DNA of 64,000 bases from Xenorhabdus stockiae (lineage in GTDB: Bacteria; Pseudomonadota; Gammaproteobacteria; Enterobacterales; Enterobacteriaceae): NCBI RefSeq assembly GCF_002632825.1, contig NZ_NJAJ01000005.1, positions 62,001 to 126,000 of the forward strand, written 5' to 3'. Position numbers and translations under genes: made by a program. A model generated the notes under the pieces. That model saw nothing but the letters and a program-made list of their open reading frames with translations. It did not search any database and had not been told where the DNA came from. Below are positions 47,548-56,325 of this stretch, in pieces. How positions within the stretch are numbered: position 1 is the first letter of the stretch; every line of letters starts with the position of its first letter.

Positions 47548-47955
47548 ATGCGTCTACTTCATACAATGATCCGTGTTGGCAACATGCAACGTTCGATTGA
47601 TTTTTATACTAAAGTAATGGGCATGCGTCTACTTCGTACGAGTGAAAATCCAGAGTATAAATATTCCCTCGCCTTTGTAGGTTACTCTGATGAAAGCCAA
47701 GGTGCGGTCATCGAATTAACGTATAACTGGGATGTTGAGAGATACGAAATGGGTACAGCATTCGGCCATATTGCTTTAGGTGTTGATGATGTTGCGGCAA
47801 CGTGTGAGCGTATCAAACTTGCCGGGGGAAATGTCATTCGTGAAGCTGGGCCAGTGAAAGGCGGAACAACTGTTATCGCTTTTGTTGAAGATCCTGACGG
47901 TTATAAAATCGAACTTATTGAAAATAAAAGCGCCAGTAGTGCATTAGGCCATTAA
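47548..47955 (+). CDS. gloA: Lactoylglutathione lyase (glyoxalase I)
   Basis: 135 residues, as in E. coli. The metal ligands His5 ([10 protein letters not shown]), Glu56 (VIELTYNW), His74 ([10 protein letters not shown]) and Glu122 (GYKIELIEN) can be assigned; this family is nickel-dependent. It isomerises the methylglyoxal-glutathione adduct to S-lactoylglutathione in the cytoplasm. AGAGG precedes the ATG. rnt follows on the same strand after about 140 bases containing a hairpin. Confidence 0.97.
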   Translation: MRLLHTMIRVGNMQRSIDFYTKVMGMRLLRTSENPEYKYSLAFVGYSDESQGAVIELTYNWDVERYEMGTAFGHIALGVDDVAATCERIKLAGGNVIREAGPVKGGTTVIAFVEDPDGYKIELIENKSASSALGH

Positions 47956-47984
47956 CTATTTTCCATATGCAAGTCTCCATATAC

Positions 47985-48007
47985 AAGGGCATCTTTAACA
48001 TGCCCTT
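47985..48007 (+). terminator. gloA terminator hairpin
   Basis: AAGGGCAT pairs with ATGCCCTT across CTTTAAC, followed by CGTTTCC. The tract after the stem is only moderately T-rich. Confidence 0.6.
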
Positions 48008-48093
48008 CGTTTCCACTAGGTAGATATTACTTCTGCAATGCTTAATAAATTTTGTCATAATATCCGCTATCCTGAAGTTAAGAATAAAATCAG

Positions 48094-48744
48094 ATGTCTA
48101 ATATAAAAGATCAAAACATGCTCAGTGGGCGCTTTCGTGGCTATTATCCCGTTGTTATTGATGTAGAAACCGCTGGGTTTAATGCGCGGACAGATGCTTT
48201 ACTTGAAATAGCTGCAACGACGTTAAAAATGGATGAAGAAGGTTGGCTGGCTCCGGCTGATACGCTGCATTTCCATATTGAGCCCTTTGAAGGAGCCAAT
48301 CTTGATCCCGCCGCGCTGGCATTTACAGGTATTGACCCGACTAATCCATTACGGGGTGCCGTCAGCGAATATACTGCGCTGCATGCCATTTTTAAGATGG
48401 TCCGTAAAGGTATGAAAGGGAGTAATTGCAATCGCGCCATTATAGTTGCTCATAATGCTAGTTTTGATCACAATTTTGTTATGGCAGCGGCTGAACGCTC
48501 TGGTTTAAAACGTAATCCATTCCATCCTTTTGCCACGTTTGATACGGCTGCACTGAGTGGTTTGGTGCTTGGTCAGACTATTCTGGCAAAAGCCTGCATT
48601 ACAGCAGAAATCCCCTTTGACAGTAATCAGGCACACAGTGCTCTCTATGATACAGATCGGACAAGTCTGCTTTTCTGCGAATTGGTTAATCGCTGGAAGC
48701 GACTAGGTGGTTGGCCTATGGCCACTCCGGACGGTGAAGTCTGA
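48094..48744 (+). CDS. rnt: Ribonuclease T
   Basis: 216 residues of the DEDDh exonuclease family. Exo I is [22 protein letters not shown], Exo II is [13 protein letters not shown], and Exo III includes the His in [20 protein letters not shown]. It trims 3' ends of tRNA and other stable RNAs as a homodimer. In E. coli rnt also sits near gloA and grxD. A clear terminator follows. Confidence 0.97.
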   Translation: MSNIKDQNMLSGRFRGYYPVVIDVETAGFNARTDALLEIAATTLKMDEEGWLAPADTLHFHIEPFEGANLDPAALAFTGIDPTNPLRGAVSEYTALHAIFKMVRKGMKGSNCNRAIIVAHNASFDHNFVMAAAERSGLKRNPFHPFATFDTAALSGLVLGQTILAKACITAEIPFDSNQAHSALYDTDRTSLLFCELVNRWKRLGGWPMATPDGEV

Positions 48745-48748
48745 TAAA

Positions 48749-48776
48749 CTAAGAGCCTATTTTATTAGGCTCTTAG
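48749..48776 (+). terminator. rnt terminator
   Basis: CTAAGAGCCTA pairs with TAGGCTCTTAG around TTTTAT, 4 bases after the rnt stop. It lies between convergent rnt and grxD and may serve both. Confidence 0.75.
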
Positions 48777-48797
48777 TCCAATAATGATTATCAAATA

Positions 48798-49139
48798 TTA
48801 CTGGCTGTCTTCTTGCTCACGGTATTTATCTGCGGTCTCTTTAATCAATGTTTGCAATTCACCGCGTTGATACATCTCCATCAGGATGTCACATCCCCCG
48901 ACTAACTCACCATCAACCCAAAGCTGAGGGAATGTCGGCCAGTTAGCATACTTAGGTAATTCAGCACGGATATCCGGGTTTTGCAAAATATCCACGTAAG
49001 CAAAACGTTCACCACAAGCAGATAAAGCCTGAACAGCCTGAGCAGAGAAACCACAGCTTGGCAGTTTCGGTGAGCCTTTCATGTACAGCAAAATCGGGTT
49101 TTCATTAATTTGGCGTTCGATTTTCTCAATTGTCGTCAT
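48798..49139 (-). CDS. grxD: Monothiol glutaredoxin GrxD
   Basis: 113 residues with the monothiol CGFS active site (KGSPKLPSCGFSAQAVQAL) and the glutathione-binding WPTFPQLWVDGELVGGCDI. GrxD (Grx4) carries [2Fe-2S] clusters bridged by glutathione and supplies or senses iron-sulfur clusters. It converges on rnt and is divergent from sodB. The C-terminal YREQEDSQ is a short polar tail. Confidence 0.97.
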   Translation of the reverse strand: MTTIEKIERQINENPILLYMKGSPKLPSCGFSAQAVQALSACGERFAYVDILQNPDIRAELPKYANWPTFPQLWVDGELVGGCDILMEMYQRGELQTLIKETADKYREQEDSQ

Positions 49140-49498
49140 TTTTACTTCCTTAAACCGCAGGTGCTGTTTATCAGCATCAGAAAAGATTGATTCAGAATAC
49201 CACTTTCTGGTGCTGATTTTCTACAGCGAACGTGCTGCTACAAATTTTTATCATGAACAACATTTTGTAATCGCTGAGATTTCCATCCCCTATAAATATT
49301 TAATCCATTAAAACTGAACAGTTCTACATCAGCTCATCATTAAATCGCATCTTTTTCCCTGTTATTTAGCAGAAAAGTTGTTAAGATAATCACTAAAATA
49401 GCAACATGATAATAAGCTTAAATTTGCTCTATCCATGATTAATACTTTACGAATCATGGTTTATAAAGCCAAAAACCCGATATTAAAAGGAGTATGCA
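49140..49498. other. Divergent spacer grxD/sodB with sodB leader hairpin
   Basis: 359 AT-rich bases hold the grxD and sodB promoters, neither with a clear consensus. A leader stem, CCATGATT with AATCATGG (49433-49459, 11-base loop), lies 39 bases before the sodB ATG and may be a structure next to which Hfq or RyhB acts. No ORF is supported. Confidence 0.45.
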
Positions 49499-49503
49499 AT
49501 GTC
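49496..49503 (+). promoter_or_regulatory. RyhB pairing site over the sodB start codon
   Basis: GCAATGTC, containing the sodB ATG, is perfectly complementary to GACATTGC in the RyhB core encoded at 34067-34074. RyhB pairs with the same sodB region in E. coli, blocking ribosome entry and triggering decay. Confidence 0.75.
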
Positions 49504-50077
49504 TTTTGAATTACCAGCATTACCTTATGCTAAAGATGCCTTAGAACCTCATATCTCAGCAGAAACTCTGGAATATCATTACGGCAAACATCACAATGCT
49601 TATGTTGTGAACCTGAACAACCTGATTAAAGGTACAGAATTTGCCGGAAAAACACTGGAAGAAATCATCGAAACTTCTGATGGCGGTATTTTCAATAATG
49701 CTGCGCAAGTATGGAACCATACTTTCTACTGGCACAGCCTGTCACCAAACGGTGGTGGTGAACCTACCGGCAAAGTTGCAGAAGCAATAAACAAAGCTTT
49801 CGGCTCTTTTGCTGAATTCAAACAGCAATTTACTGATGCAGCCCTGAAAAACTTCGGCTCCGGCTGGACATGGCTGGTCAAGAAAACTGATGGTAGCCTG
49901 GCTATCGTTAATACTTCCAATGCAGCAACTCCGCTGACTGGTGAAGATAAGCCTGTTCTGACTGTTGATGTTTGGGAACATGCTTATTACATCGATTACC
50001 GCAATGCACGTCCTCAATATCTGGAGCATTTTTGGGCTCTGGTTAACTGGCAGTTTGTGGAAGAAAATCTGGCTTAA
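49499..50077 (+). CDS. sodB: Superoxide dismutase (Fe) SodB
   Basis: 192 residues. Metal ligands are visible in LEYHYGKHHNAYV, AAQVWNHTFYWHSL and VDVWEHAYYIDYRNARPQYLEHFW. The sequence is of the iron type (ALPYAKDALEPHISAETLEYHYGKHH). It detoxifies cytoplasmic superoxide. An AAAAGGAG site lies 6 bases before the ATG, and this start region pairs with RyhB, so synthesis should fall when iron is scarce. A long inverted repeat follows the gene. Confidence 0.97.
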   Translation: MSFELPALPYAKDALEPHISAETLEYHYGKHHNAYVVNLNNLIKGTEFAGKTLEEIIETSDGGIFNNAAQVWNHTFYWHSLSPNGGGEPTGKVAEAINKAFGSFAEFKQQFTDAALKNFGSGWTWLVKKTDGSLAIVNTSNAATPLTGEDKPVLTVDVWEHAYYIDYRNARPQYLEHFWALVNWQFVEENLA

Positions 50078-50096
50078 TTAGCCTATCAGTTAAATA

Positions 50097-50172
50097 CAAG
50101 GGTAAGTTTTTCCGGTTCTTCACACATGTTCCATTTATGGGTACCTTCTGAATCGTGAAAAACTTCCCCTTG
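50097..50172. repeat. Long inverted repeat after sodB, CAAGGG...CCTTG type
   Basis: A 16-base arm CAAGGGTAAGTTTTTC (50097-50112) matches the reverse complement of GAAAAACTTCCCCTTG (50157-50172) at 15 positions, with a 44-base loop. It can act as a terminator for sodB. It resembles in size and end sequence the element at 57723-57800. Confidence 0.55.
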
Positions 50173-50230
50173 AAAAAATAGATGGCGTTTCACCACAATA
50201 TTATTTCTGGGTTTAAAATTATTTCCGGAC

Positions 50231-50320
50231 TCAAGCGATCAAACAGAGACTCGCCAGAAAAACAATCATGACTAACGCACTACAGGCAGTCAATAATCCC
50301 AATTTCAGGTCTGTATCCAT
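50231..50320 (-). CDS. ynhF: Small membrane protein YnhF
   Basis: 29 residues starting MDTDLKLGLLTACSALVMIV and ending in a hydrophobic segment (FLASLCLIA). It has the same length, the same TDLK start and the same single-membrane-segment layout as E. coli YnhF, and lies at the same place: minus strand between sodB and purR. A GAGG site precedes the ATG. Such proteins sit in the inner membrane. The role is not established. An FNR-like site lies upstream. Confidence 0.8.
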   Translation of the reverse strand: MDTDLKLGLLTACSALVMIVFLASLCLIA

Positions 50321-50424
50321 AAACCATCCTCATCGTGAAAATTAAGACTCAGCAACATCATAAATTTTAAGTGGTTATTTATCTCAAAGATTAAAAATCG
50401 CACTGTGATATTTAATACATATAC

Positions 50425-50466
50425 TTTATAGCATCGATTACTGCTTTCACTTTTGAGCTAGATCAG
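50425..50466 (-). promoter_or_regulatory. FNR-like class II promoter for ynhF
   Basis: TTGAG-CTAG-ATCAG (50453-50466) matches the FNR box TTGAT-N4-ATCAA at 8 of 10 positions. On the minus strand a -10 element TATAAA (50425-50430) is centred 32 bp away, exactly the distance for an FNR site at -41.5. It suggests oxygen-limited expression of ynhF. Confidence 0.45.
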
Positions 50467-50607
50467 ACAAAATCCACGGTTTCTCGCTAAATTATTGCCA
50501 GTTATCTTCCTATATACAAATATAATACTGGCAAATGATTAACAAAGTTCTATATCCAGATAAAGGGTATACAAATTTAGACCAAAAGGTCAGGAGTCCT
50601 TTTTATC

Positions 50608-51633
50608 ATGGCAACGATTAAAGATGTGGCTAAACGCGCTGGTGTTTCAACCACAACCGTATCCCATGTTATTAATAAAACCCGTTTCGTCGCCGAAGAT
50701 ACGAAGGCCGCAGTATGGGCTGCCATTAAGGAACTGAATTATTCTCCCAGTGCCGTTGCCCGAAGCTTAAAAGTCAACCACACAAAATCTATCGGGTTAT
50801 TGGCAACCTCAAGTGAAGCACCCTATTTTGCTGAGATAATTGAGTCTGTCGAAAATAGCTGTTATAGCAAAGGCTATACATTGATTTTATGTAATTCCCA
50901 TAACAACCTCGACAAACAAAAAGCTTATCTCGCGATGCTGGCGCAAAAGCGCGTAGATGGTTTATTAGTTATGTGTTCAGAATATCCTCAACAGTTGCTG
51001 GGGATGCTGGAAGATTATCGCAATATTCCTATGGTTGTCATGGATTGGGGAGAATCCAGAGGGGACTTTACGGATGCCATTATTGATAATGCCTTCCACG
51101 GTGGTTATTTAGCTGGCCGGTATTTGATTGAACGTGGGCATCGTGATATTGCCTCCATTCCCGGCCCATTAGCCAGAAATACAGGGGGTGGACGTCATCA
51201 GGGTTTTCTCAAGGCATTGAAAGAAGCCAATATCACTATTCGGGATGAATGGGTTGTTCAGGGGGATTTTGAGCCTGAATCAGGTTATCAGGCAATGTGT
51301 AAGATCTTAAACCAGAAACATCGCCCTACTGCTGTGTTCTGTGGCGGGGATGTAATGGCAATGGGGGCTATTTGTGCTGCCGATGAAATGGGTTTACGCG
51401 TTCCTCAGGATATTTCCATCATTGGTTATGACAATATCCGTAATGCACGCTATTTCACACCAGCACTGACGACCATTCATCAACCTAAAGAACGGCTGGG
51501 ACAAATGGCTTTCTCCACGCTACTTGATAGAATTATCAATAAACGTGAAGATGCCCAAACCATCGAGGTCCATCCACGTCTTGTAGAGCGTCGCTCTGTT
51601 GCCGATGGTCCTTTTATTGATTATCGTCGCTAA
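50608..51633 (+). CDS. purR: HTH-type purine repressor PurR
   Basis: 341 residues of the LacI family, matching E. coli PurR throughout. The N-terminal helix-turn-helix is [27 protein letters not shown], and the hinge helix is [22 protein letters not shown]. The periplasmic-binding-protein-like domain binds hypoxanthine or guanine as corepressor. It represses purine synthesis genes. No consensus PurR operator could be found in the 287 bases upstream, so autoregulation is not evident. It converges on punR with only 3 bases between stops. Confidence 0.96.
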   Translation: MATIKDVAKRAGVSTTTVSHVINKTRFVAEDTKAAVWAAIKELNYSPSAVARSLKVNHTKSIGLLATSSEAPYFAEIIESVENSCYSKGYTLILCNSHNNLDKQKAYLAMLAQKRVDGLLVMCSEYPQQLLGMLEDYRNIPMVVMDWGESRGDFTDAIIDNAFHGGYLAGRYLIERGHRDIASIPGPLARNTGGGRHQGFLKALKEANITIRDEWVVQGDFEPESGYQAMCKILNQKHRPTAVFCGGDVMAMGAICAADEMGLRVPQDISIIGYDNIRNARYFTPALTTIHQPKERLGQMAFSTLLDRIINKREDAQTIEVHPRLVERRSVADGPFIDYRR

Positions 51634-51636
51634 CAG

Positions 51637-52545
51637 TTAGTCTTCTTGTAGCCATTCAGCATTAAGCGTTGTGTTATCACCAAGATATTCAAGCAACCAG
51701 CTTAATGCAGGTGAATGGCTTTTTTGTGACCATGTCAGACAGCACGGACTATCAGGTAACGGCTGCTCAAGCTCAAGCACACTCAATTTTCCCTGACGAA
51801 TAAGCGGTAATGCCCGGTGTTTAGGCACCATTCCCACACACAATCCCTCCATTAAACAGGATAACCCCGCTTCCCAGTCAGGAACAACCAGACGCCGCTG
51901 ATTATCTAAAGCCCATGTATCACGTTTAGGCAGGCTTCGTGATGTATCCTCAAGACATAAACTGGCATAAGGCCGCAATTGGTCATCATTTAATTTTTCC
52001 GTTACGAGCGCCAACTCATGCTCAGGGCTGGCAACACACAGCCATGGCATAAAACCCATATCCCTGAAACTGTATCGCTCACCAACCGGAGAAGCGCGTG
52101 TTGCTCCAATAGCAACGTCAACACGCCCATCCACCAGCGCATCCCATACACCATTAAAAACTTCGGGATAGATAAATAACTCAATATCCGGAAAATGACG
52201 ATAGAAATCCAGAATAAGCTGACGTGTCCGTTCTGGTTTAACAACCTGATCAACAGCGATACTGAGTTGTCCTCGCCATCCGTTTGCTACCTGCTGACAT
52301 TGGTGCCGGGTATGATTCATTTTTTTGATAACAGAACGGGCTTCCTTGACAAAAATGGCTCCTGCTTCAGTTAACTCTACGTCACGGTGACGGCGTTCGA
52401 ACAAAGAAACTGCTAGCCATTCCTCAAGTTGCTTTATCGTATAACTGACAGCAGAAGGCACACGGTGAAGTTCTGATGCAGCCGCACTGAAACTTCCTGT
52501 TCTTGCCACCGCATCAACAACTTCCAGAGAATATTCAGACCACAT
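51637..52545 (-). CDS. punR: LysR-family activator PunR (YdhB)
   Basis: 302 residues. The N-terminal LysR helix-turn-helix is DAVARTGSFSAAASELHRVPSAVSYTIKQLEEWLAVSLFERRHRDVELTEAG, and the remainder is an effector-binding domain. It is divergent from a PunC-type transporter gene, as in E. coli, where PunR activates punC for purine nucleoside uptake. The 136-base intergenic region should hold its operator, but no clear T-N11-A palindrome was singled out. Confidence 0.9.
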   Translation of the reverse strand: MWSEYSLEVVDAVARTGSFSAAASELHRVPSAVSYTIKQLEEWLAVSLFERRHRDVELTEAGAIFVKEARSVIKKMNHTRHQCQQVANGWRGQLSIAVDQVVKPERTRQLILDFYRHFPDIELFIYPEVFNGVWDALVDGRVDVAIGATRASPVGERYSFRDMGFMPWLCVASPEHELALVTEKLNDDQLRPYASLCLEDTSRSLPKRDTWALDNQRRLVVPDWEAGLSCLMEGLCVGMVPKHRALPLIRQGKLSVLELEQPLPDSPCCLTWSQKSHSPALSWLLEYLGDNTTLNAEWLQED

Positions 52546-52681
52546 GTTTCTTCCTTTTAATTTTTTTCATAGCATGGTACAAATAATACCGTTTCACAAT
52601 CAAAAATCACGCCATATAAAATAAGCTCCATATTTCTTTATCAATTACCACACCGATTGACTAACGCGATTTATTAACACA

Positions 52682-53860
52682 ATGACAACAAATAAAAACT
52701 CTCTTCCATTTATGTTTTATCTTGCTGGTCTGAGTATGCTCGGCTACTTAGCCATTGATATGTATCTGCCCGCCTTTGATGCTATGAGTAAAGATTTAAA
52801 CACATCAAAAGGTGCCATCAGTGCAAGTCTTAGCATTTTTCTCGGCGGTTTTGCCGTTGCTCAGCTTTTATGGGGATTACTTTCCGACCGTCTGGGAAGA
52901 AAGCCTGTTCTGATTATCGGTTTGTCCCTGTTTTGCCTCAGCTGTCTGGGCATACTTTGGATAACAGATGCGACTCAATTACTTGTCCTGAGATTTATTC
53001 AGGCTGTTGGGGTCTGCTCTGCTGCCGTTTCCTGGCAGGCTCTGGTTGTCGACAGATATGATGCTGAGCGCACGAAACGTGTTTTCGCTATGATTATGCC
53101 ATTAGTTGCGCTTTCCCCTGCCCTTGCACCATTATTAGGCGCATGGTTACTGTCACACACAAGCTGGAGGGTTATCTTTCTTGTCTTGATGGTGGTAACG
53201 CTGTTACTACTGATACCTACACTTTTTCTGACGAACAAACGTGTTCCCATTGATACCAGCGCAGATAATCATAGTGCTTCTTTCTTCACCTTATTGAAGT
53301 CATCAGTTTTTAGCGGCAATGTTTTGATTTATGCTTCCTGTAGCGCCGGCTTTTTTGCCTGGTTAACAGGTTCACCAACTATTTTGAATAGTATGGGTTA
53401 TGACGCGACAGATATCGGTTTAAGTTATATTCCACAAACTTTGGCATTTATGGTGGGTGGGTATGGCTGCCGTATTTTGTTAGAAAAAGTTAAAAGTGAA
53501 ACTATATTCCCTATCTTATTGGCAGGTTATGCCATAAGCATGATACTTATCTATTTAGCTGCTTGGTTCTATCCTTCTTTCATCGTTATTCTTATTCCTT
53601 TTTGTGTTATGGCAGCAATGAATGGCGCTTCTTATCCGATTGCTGTAGCAAATGCTCTTTCCATTTATCCGAAAGACAGCGGTAAAGCTGCCGCATTGCA
53701 AAATGCTTTACAATTAGGCCTTTGCTTTATTGCCAGTATGCTTGTTGCTATGTTTATGAAAAGTCCTCTCTTATCAACGACAACAGTGATGGTAGGTACC
53801 ATTATCCCAATGGTGATAGGTTATTATTTACAAAAGAGAAAGGATGATATTGTTAACTAA
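52682..53860 (+). CDS. punC: Purine nucleoside transporter PunC (YdhC), MFS family
   Basis: 392 residues with about twelve transmembrane segments, of the Bcr/CflA drug-resistance subfamily of the major facilitator superfamily. The loop 2-3 motif is GLLSDRLGRKPVLIIG, and FIQAVGVCSAAVSWQALVVDRY is the typical segment of Bcr-type proteins. In E. coli PunC imports adenosine and related nucleosides; older annotation calls it a multidrug efflux protein. It is divergent from punR, and a strong terminator follows. Confidence 0.9.
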   Translation: MTTNKNSLPFMFYLAGLSMLGYLAIDMYLPAFDAMSKDLNTSKGAISASLSIFLGGFAVAQLLWGLLSDRLGRKPVLIIGLSLFCLSCLGILWITDATQLLVLRFIQAVGVCSAAVSWQALVVDRYDAERTKRVFAMIMPLVALSPALAPLLGAWLLSHTSWRVIFLVLMVVTLLLLIPTLFLTNKRVPIDTSADNHSASFFTLLKSSVFSGNVLIYASCSAGFFAWLTGSPTILNSMGYDATDIGLSYIPQTLAFMVGGYGCRILLEKVKSETIFPILLAGYAISMILIYLAAWFYPSFIVILIPFCVMAAMNGASYPIAVANALSIYPKDSGKAAALQNALQLGLCFIASMLVAMFMKSPLLSTTTVMVGTIIPMVIGYYLQKRKDDIVN

Positions 53861-53915
53861 TTATCAATCAATTAGTTACTCTACAATATAATACCTAAGA
53901 ATATTCTCAACGAAT

Positions 53916-53940
53916 GGCCATATGATGATATGGCCTTTTT
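53916..53940 (+). terminator. punC terminator
   Basis: GGCCATAT, a GATG loop, ATATGGCC and then TTTTT form a textbook intrinsic terminator 55 bases after the punC stop. Confidence 0.9.
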
Positions 53941-54212
53941 CTTGCTTATTGTTTAAATATTATTTCACTCATATACTCATATGGATTCATTATTCTAAAA
54001 ACTCGGAATTTGAGGTTTAGAAGAGCAATGAAGCTCTCTTTTATATCACGGACGAACGGCATAACTGCCTTTAAGTCATTTTCTGATTAGTTTCAATATT
54101 CCTACGGATTTCAAAATGCAGTTTAACGGCAAGAAAACAAATCCCGGGAAGCATAAATAACCAGTAACAAAGAGGTACCTCAAAATTCCACCACATAAAT
54201 GTTGGAGAGTAT
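53941..54212. other. cfa upstream region
   Basis: 272 AT-rich bases between the punC terminator and cfa. In E. coli the long cfa leader is a target of small RNAs such as RydC. No clear promoter was found; a minus-strand hydrophobic ORF (54071-54196) occupies the part next to cfa. Confidence 0.4.
54071..54196 (-). CDS. Candidate small hydrophobic protein antisense to the cfa leader
   Basis: 41 codons beginning MWWNFEVPLCYWLFMLPGIC, with a hydrophobic segment (residues ~8-24) followed by a basic, polar tail (LHFEIRRNIETNQKMT). This single-span layout with positive charges after the membrane segment looks like a real small membrane protein. However, no ribosome binding site precedes the ATG, and I know no homologue. 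It may be chance or a remnant. Confidence 0.25.
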   Translation of the reverse strand: MWWNFEVPLCYWLFMLPGICFLAVKLHFEIRRNIETNQKMT

Positions 54213-55364
54213 ATGAGTTCATCTTTCGTTGAAGAAAATAAAAAAATCACTGACCAGTGGCATAGGATTGCGAATGACCTGCTTCAGGAGGCGGGTATTC
54301 AAATTAATGGAAAACGCCCTTTTGACATACAAGTCAAAAACCCTGATTTTTATAAAAGAGTATTGAAACAGGGATCTTTAGGATTAGGCGAAAGCTATAT
54401 GGATGGCTGGTGGGATTGTGAGCGTTTAGATGTTTTCTTTTATAAAATATTACGGGCTGGTCTGGAACACAAAATTCCAAAAAATTTTAAGGATATTTTG
54501 ATGGTTATGACTTCCCGCCTGTTTAATTTACAGTCCCCTAAACGGGCATGGATTGTAGGGGAAGAACATTACGATTTAGGTAATGACCTATTTACACTCA
54601 TGCTTGATCCCAATATGCAATATTCATGCGGCTACTGGAAAGATGCGAATTCACTGGAAGAAGCTCAGTCTAATAAACTTCGGCTGATTTGCGAAAAATT
54701 ACAGTTATCGCCGGGTATGACTCTGCTGGATATCGGTTGTGGTTGGGGCGGATTAGCCGCTTACGCAGCCAAACATTATTCCGTTTCCGTCACTGGAGTC
54801 ACTATTTCAGTGGAGCAACAAAAATATGCTCAGGAGCGCTGTAAAGATCTGGATGTGAAAATTATCCTTGAAGATTATCGGGATCTAAACCTCCAGTTTG
54901 ACAGAATCGTTTCTGTCGGCATGTTTGAACATGTCGGCTCCAAAAATTATGCTAACTATTTCGACGTAGTACGTAGGAATCTGAAGCCTGATGGTCTTTT
55001 CTTACTGCACACCATTGGTTCCAACCGGGATAAAGTGAATGTCGATGCGTGGATCGGTAAATATATTTTCCCTAATGGGCATTTGCCATCGATTGCAATG
55101 ATTGCCAAAGCCAGTACCGGGAAATTTGTGATGGAAGACTGGCATAACTTCGGAGCTGACTATGATCGTACTCTGATGGCATGGTATGAACGTTTTATTA
55201 CAAATTGGGATAAAATAGCTCATAATTATAGCCCCCGCTTCAAACGAATGTTCAGTTATTATCTGAATGCCTGCGCCGGGGCATTTCGCGCCAGAGATAT
55301 CCAGTTATGGCAGGTTATGTTCAGCCCACGTGGAATTGAAAATGGATTAAGAGTTCCGCGTTAA
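54213..55364 (+). CDS. cfa: Cyclopropane-fatty-acyl-phospholipid synthase
   Basis: 383 residues. The SAM-binding motif LLDIGCGWGGLAAYAA is in the middle, with VTGVTISVEQQKYAQERCK and RIVSVGMFEHVG around it, as in E. coli Cfa. The N-terminal ~130 residues carry the lipid-binding region (LGLGESYMDGWWDCERLDVFFYKIL). It adds a methylene bridge from SAM to unsaturated acyl chains in membrane phospholipids on entry to stationary phase. TTGGAGAG precedes the ATG. Confidence 0.97.
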   Translation: MSSSFVEENKKITDQWHRIANDLLQEAGIQINGKRPFDIQVKNPDFYKRVLKQGSLGLGESYMDGWWDCERLDVFFYKILRAGLEHKIPKNFKDILMVMTSRLFNLQSPKRAWIVGEEHYDLGNDLFTLMLDPNMQYSCGYWKDANSLEEAQSNKLRLICEKLQLSPGMTLLDIGCGWGGLAAYAAKHYSVSVTGVTISVEQQKYAQERCKDLDVKIILEDYRDLNLQFDRIVSVGMFEHVGSKNYANYFDVVRRNLKPDGLFLLHTIGSNRDKVNVDAWIGKYIFPNGHLPSIAMIAKASTGKFVMEDWHNFGADYDRTLMAWYERFITNWDKIAHNYSPRFKRMFSYYLNACAGAFRARDIQLWQVMFSPRGIENGLRVPR

Positions 55365-55393
55365 TATTTTACTCGTGGGTTTGGAATACCATT

Positions 55394-55427
55394 AAAAAGC
55401 TACAGAAGTGAAAACTGTAGCTTTTTT
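55394..55427. terminator. Bidirectional terminator cfa/ribC
   Basis: AAAAAGCTACAG and CTGTAGCTTTTTT pair around a 9-base loop, with T tracts in both directions, between convergent cfa and ribC. Confidence 0.9.
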
Positions 55428-55437
55428 CTGCAATATT

Positions 55438-56082
55438 TTAATTACCTTCCAACTGTGATAATACTTTTTCTTGTTCTTTCTGAGCCATGAAGCGTTCAAC
55501 AGTATCTACAATCGCCTGAGTCTGTGGATCAATTTCAATATTCACTTTATGGCCGATACGCTTTTTACCCAATGTCGTGCGCTCTAATGTTTCCGGTATC
55601 AAATGAACACAAAAACGATTATTTACTACATCTCCGATGGTCAGACTAATCCCGTCAATGCCAACAAATCCTTTATGCAGGATATATTTCATCAATTGTT
55701 TGTCATAAATACGGAACCATATTTCATGGTTATTTTCTGAAGTGAAAATTTTCGCAATTTCAGCTGTTGTAATCACATGCCCGGACATTAAATGCCCGCC
55801 AATTTCATCACCGAATTTTGCTGCCCTTTCCAAATTAACTAAATCACCAATCTTAAGCTCACCAAGATTAGTCAGACGCAATGTCTCTTTCATCAAATCA
55901 AAGCTAATCAAGTCACCATCAATTTTTGTGACAGTCAGACAACAGCCATTATGAGAAACGGAAGCTCCCGTTTCAATATCAGGTAATAATTCAGCCGGAA
56001 ATTTGACTATATGAGTCCGAAAATGTGTTTTTTCTTCAATAGCAACTATAGGCGCCTTTCCCTGAACAATGCCTGTAAACAT
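55438..56082 (-). CDS. ribC: Riboflavin synthase alpha subunit
   Basis: 214 residues (called ribE in many annotations). Two tandem lumazine-binding domains are visible, the first starting [18 protein letters not shown] and the second near residue 98 ([13 protein letters not shown]); GCCLTV and DGISLTIG are the paired active-site strands. It dismutates 6,7-dimethyl-8-ribityllumazine to riboflavin. It is divergent from mdtK, as in E. coli. Confidence 0.97.
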   Translation of the reverse strand: MFTGIVQGKAPIVAIEEKTHFRTHIVKFPAELLPDIETGASVSHNGCCLTVTKIDGDLISFDLMKETLRLTNLGELKIGDLVNLERAAKFGDEIGGHLMSGHVITTAEIAKIFTSENNHEIWFRIYDKQLMKYILHKGFVGIDGISLTIGDVVNNRFCVHLIPETLERTTLGKKRIGHKVNIEIDPQTQAIVDTVERFMAQKEQEKVLSQLEGN

Positions 56083-56325
56083 GGGGAACCTCTTTCATCG
56101 TTTTACATAATAAGTTAGTGTAACCCACTAATCTCTTTTAAACACTATTTCACGTGTAATGTTATTCCTCATTTAGACTAAATATCAAACAATGATTGGA
56201 TTAGTAAAATGAGTCCTATACAATACCTATGTTAACAAGAGGTTGCTTTTCAAACAGTTCTGTTTGCTCGCAGAAATATTCCTTGTTTTTTCTATCGTCA
56301 ATTTTTCAATTAAAAGGTGTAGTAC

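Noticed and set aside
49081..49311. 76-codon ORF between grxD and sodB
   Set aside because: It starts inside grxD antisense, lacks a ribosome binding site and resembles nothing known; likely a shadow reading frame.
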